From: Candidatus Saccharimonadota bacterium
Lineage (GTDB): Bacteria; Patescibacteriota; Saccharimonadia; UBA4664
Assembly: GCA_029288275.1 (NCBI GenBank)
Contig: JARIHM010000093.1
Location: 1 to 13,318 of the forward strand
DNA length: 13,318 bases
Direction of reading: 5' to 3'
Shown: positions 11,007-13,318 of the stretch, in pieces
How positions within the stretch are numbered: the stretch's first letter is position 1
How the letters are laid out: each line of letters begins with the position of its first letter
Notes under the pieces: model-generated
Database searches by the model: none
What the model was told of the DNA's origin: nothing
Seen by the model: the letters and a program-made list of their open reading frames with translations, nothing else
Made by a program: the position numbers and the translations under genes

Positions 11007-13318
11007 CTAATTAACGCAATTGAGCGGAGCCACTGTTGAGGTAACGTTGTAGTTGGCATCGGCGGTCACGATGGCATTGCCAGTCCAGGTTTGGTGGCCG
11101 CAGGTGTTGATCGAATCGGTTGGGCCGGCATTCGTCTCCCACGTTCCATTGACCCAGACATTGCTGTCGATGATCCAATTGGCTTGGTCGCCCACAGGAT
11201 CCCACCACAAAGACGTAGTATAGCTGCCGCCTAGGAACATGTTATTTCTCAGCACAACATCTCCAGCATGCATGCCAGGCTTTGAGCCATTGTACGGCGA
11301 GCCGAGGTAGATAGCCGAGTTGCCGTTCATGCTACCATCCGGGCCAAAGGCTCGTGAATCAAAGGTATTGTGAGTCATGACGATATTAGTGCAGGTGGCG
11401 CCGCACTGGTCTTGAACACCGTCCGAATGGAAGCCGTCGCTACCTACCACTGAGGCCGGCTGGAAGCAGGGCTGGATGAATGAATCACTCATGCTGGCGT
11501 TACCACCAGTAACCACGTCGAGACCGTCCTGGTGGCCGCGCAGGAAGACGCGGGTAGCCTTAAAGTCATGAGCATTGAGGCTGGGCCATCCCTCCGTGGA
11601 GCAGCTGGCCGGACCAATAGTAGAGTCACTGACGCTAAATGACGTGACCACGCCATGGTCGAGGGTGTCGTTGTCGATATGACCGTCAATCTGAGAATTG
11701 GTGATGGTGACACCGGTAGCGTTGATGACGAGGTCACCGGTGATGTGCCAGTTGTCGATCACTTCACCCGGAGTAGAGGCAACGTAGTCGCCGTTATAGC
11801 TGCTGGTAAAGGTGGCGCCAAGGGCGGCAGGCCGGCCCGCGCAGGCAGCGGTGGGATAGGCTGGTAGTGCACACGAACCCTGAACGGGCGCCGCTGGGGT
11901 AGTGACGGCAGCGGCATTCGAGGCGGCCGAAACGTTGCCAGCCGCGTCGCTAGCGGTCACGGTGTAGGTGTAGCCCGTGCTTGCGGCCACGGTAGTGTCG
12001 CTGTAGGTGGTACTAGTGGTGGTAGCAATCACCGTGCCGTCGCGACTCACTTGGTAGGCTGTCACGCCGGTGTCATCGGTGGCCGCCGTCCAATTCAAGG
12101 TTACCTGCGTAGCCGAAGGGGCCGTAGCAGTTAGATTGGCAGGGGCGCTCGGCGGCGTAGTGTCCGGCAGAGGCGTAAAGGTGTTGGCGGTCACCGCCGC
12201 CGCGGGAGCAGATTCATTCCCAGCCGCATCAAACGCGGTCACCGTATATGTGTAGGTGGTACCCGCCACCAGGCCGGCATCCTGATAGCTGGTACCGGGG
12301 ATCTTAGCAACCTGCGAGCCATCCCGGTAAACCGCATACCCGGCCACACCTACGTCATCGGTGGTGGCAGCCCAGCTCAGGTTAATCTGCGATAACGAAA
12401 CTGGCGTGGCCGTGAGACCAGTAGGTACGGTAGGCGGTGTAGTATCAGGCGTGGCAGTGGTAGCACTCGCCACCACCGACTGAGCTGAGGCGTTACCGGC
12501 TGCATCAATGGCGCTTACGGTGTAATTGTAAGTAGCGGCACCAGCCAAGCCAGTATCCTGGTAGCTCGTACCAGTCACTCCGGCAATTTGGACGCCATTG
12601 CGGTAGACGGTGTAACCGGTCACGCCGGTGTCGTCGGTTGAGGGGGTCCAGCTCAGATTGATTTGCGAGGCTGATACCGCCGTAGCTGTTACACCCGTGG
12701 GTACACTTGGCGGTGTGGTATCGGCCGGCGCAGCAGCGGGCTTAAAGGCTACAAGCTGCATAGCCCAGCTGCCACTCTGCGTGGCCGTGGCGCTGTATGA
12801 ACCAGCTGCGGCCGCGCTCTTGTCTTCGGTTAAATTGCCCTCGAACAGAGAGCGCGCCGTGTAACCCGCGCCGGCAGCCGACACTGCGCCCACCGAGGCC
12901 CCAGCACCGAATAGCAGATCGTTCGCGCTCGTCGTAGTAAGATTACCACTGCTCATAGCTGCCGTGCCGCCCTTGGCCGCCACACTGCCATCGAATGGGT
13001 TGGTTTTATCGGCACCGGAATATTCATGAATGTACAAAATGCCAAACGATTTCGTCGCCGTAGCGAAGCTAGCCGTTACGGTATCGGCACCACCCACGCT
13101 GTTTTTAGCGTAGAACACCTGGGCACTGTACTTGGTATTAAAAATCGTGGCTGGCGCTGCGCTTACAAAGGTATCGCCACGCGAATCGGTCACACTCGCG
13201 CTGCCGGTATTGTCCCAGATCACATAAGCTACCAATAGATTGCCGGCCGTCGTGGCCGTTGCAAAGCTTTGCGCCACCGTCTTACCGGTAGCAAGTTTGT
13301 CCTTTTCCTGGACAAACT
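11007..13318 (-). CDS. Secreted FN3 / beta-helix protein, N-terminus beyond window
   Basis: The frame is open to the right edge; the GTG at 13277 is an internal Val, since 13 further codons precede it in frame. Counting from that Val: residues 1-180 form a beta-rich domain (VTDSRGDTF, AQVFYAKN, ILYIHEYSGA) of a kind common in secreted bacterial proteins. Three FN3 domains follow at about 186-275, 278-368 and 372-460, each opening DTTPP and containing INLSW or VTLNW and TYTYTV or NYTVSAIDAAGN. The C-terminal part (468-756) looks like a right-handed beta-helix: strand-turn repeats, N-rich turns and DGFHSDGVQDQ, as in pectate-lyase-type folds. All eight cysteines lie there, suggesting disulfides and export. 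No C-terminal anchor is seen. Likely roles are adhesion or carbohydrate binding or cleavage; no catalytic motif is secure. Confidence 0.88.
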   Translation of the reverse strand, partial: FVQEKDKLATGKTVAQSFATATTAGNLLVAYVIWDNTGSASVTDSRGDTFVSAAPATIFNTKYSAQVFYAKNSVGGADTVTASFATATKSFGILYIHEYSGADKTNPFDGSVAAKGGTAAMSSGNLTTTSANDLLFGAGASVGAVSAAGAGYTARSLFEGNLTEDKSAAAAGSYSATATQSGSWAMQLVAFKPAAAPADTTPPSVPTGVTATAVSASQINLSWTPSTDDTGVTGYTVYRNGVQIAGVTGTSYQDTGLAGAATYNYTVSAIDAAGNASAQSVVASATTATPDTTPPTVPTGLTATPVSLSQINLSWAATTDDVGVAGYAVYRDGSQVAKIPGTSYQDAGLVAGTTYTYTVTAFDAAGNESAPAAAVTANTFTPLPDTTPPSAPANLTATAPSATQVTLNWTAATDDTGVTAYQVSRDGTVIATTTSTTYSDTTVAASTGYTYTVTASDAAGNVSAASNAAAVTTPAAPVQGSCALPAYPTAACAGRPAALGATFTSSYNGDYVASTPGEVIDNWHITGDLVINATGVTITNSQIDGHIDNDTLDHGVVTSFSVSDSTIGPASCSTEGWPSLNAHDFKATRVFLRGHQDGLDVVTGGNASMSDSFIQPCFQPASVVGSDGFHSDGVQDQCGATCTNIVMTHNTFDSRAFGPDGSMNGNSAIYLGSPYNGSKPGMHAGDVVLRNNMFLGGSYTTSLWWDPVGDQANWIIDSNVWVNGTWETNAGPTDSINTCGHQTWTGNAIVTADANYNVTSTVAPLNCVN
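11898..12722 (-). repeat. Three tandem FN3-coding repeats
   Basis: Three in-frame units of about 270-282 bp encode the FN3 domains. The unit boundaries share GGCGG-GT-GT (on the plus strand near 12709, 12434 and 12151), encoding the DTTPP opening. Their nucleotide similarity suggests duplication, with divergence between copies. Confidence 0.75.

Noticed and set aside
11489..13238. Short frames on both strands within the FN3/beta-helix gene
   Set aside because: They are byproducts of the repetitive GC-rich coding sequence and lack starts with ribosome sites or any domain.
1..13318. CRISPR array, tRNA genes, IS ends, or a defence or toxin-antitoxin island
   Set aside because: No short spaced direct repeats, cloverleaf, transposase or recognisable toxin fold was found on reading both strands; the small pairs lack toxin-antitoxin marks.

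Overview
The window looks like a piece of chromosome from a Candidate Phyla Radiation (Patescibacteria) bacterium, most plausibly a Saccharibacteria-like lineage. The reasons are the shortened alanyl-tRNA synthetase, a CvpA-CAP fusion, a DUF218 protein and a cysteine desulfurase beside mnmA, compact spacing, and a large secreted FN3/beta-helix protein. This assignment is inference. TGA serves as a stop (mnmA and the DUF218 gene end in it), which argues against the code-altered Gracilibacteria and Absconditabacteria. No phage, IS element, CRISPR array, tRNA or rRNA was seen.

Layout, left to right: (1) 1-1797, minus: alaS, cut by the left edge. (2) 1847-3649, minus: M3-family zinc oligopeptidase. 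(3) 3784-4131, minus: small unknown gene with a near-perfect Shine-Dalgarno. (4) 4207-5250, minus: mnmA, tRNA 2-thiolase. (5) 5286-6847, minus: two envelope genes overlapping by ATGA (DUF218, then CvpA-CAP). (6) 6872-8044, minus: cysteine desulfurase, a likely sulfur donor for MnmA. (7) 8131-8630, plus: two small unknown genes, the second a single-helix membrane protein with a coiled coil, divergent from the desulfurase and locally AT-rich. (8) 8638-9976, minus: TMEM175-like channel then tatD. (9) 10033-10263, minus: possible AT-hook mini-protein followed by a hairpin. (10) 10377-10949, plus: small protein with two homing-endonuclease-associated repeats and a strong terminator. (11) 11007-13318, minus: large extracellular protein, N-terminus beyond the right edge.

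The most coherent signal is the promoter layout. Five genes have a -10 box ending only 6-7 nt before the ATG, four of them with an extended TGn element, which predicts leaderless mRNAs. Internal or second genes (CvpA-CAP by ATGA overlap, 8358, 3784-4131, 10377) instead rely on coupling or a Shine-Dalgarno. Functionally the block mixes translation and tRNA modification (AlaRS, MnmA, desulfurase), protein turnover (M3), envelope functions (DUF218, CvpA-CAP, TMEM175, FN3/beta-helix) and small unassigned genes, which are the best places to look for something new.
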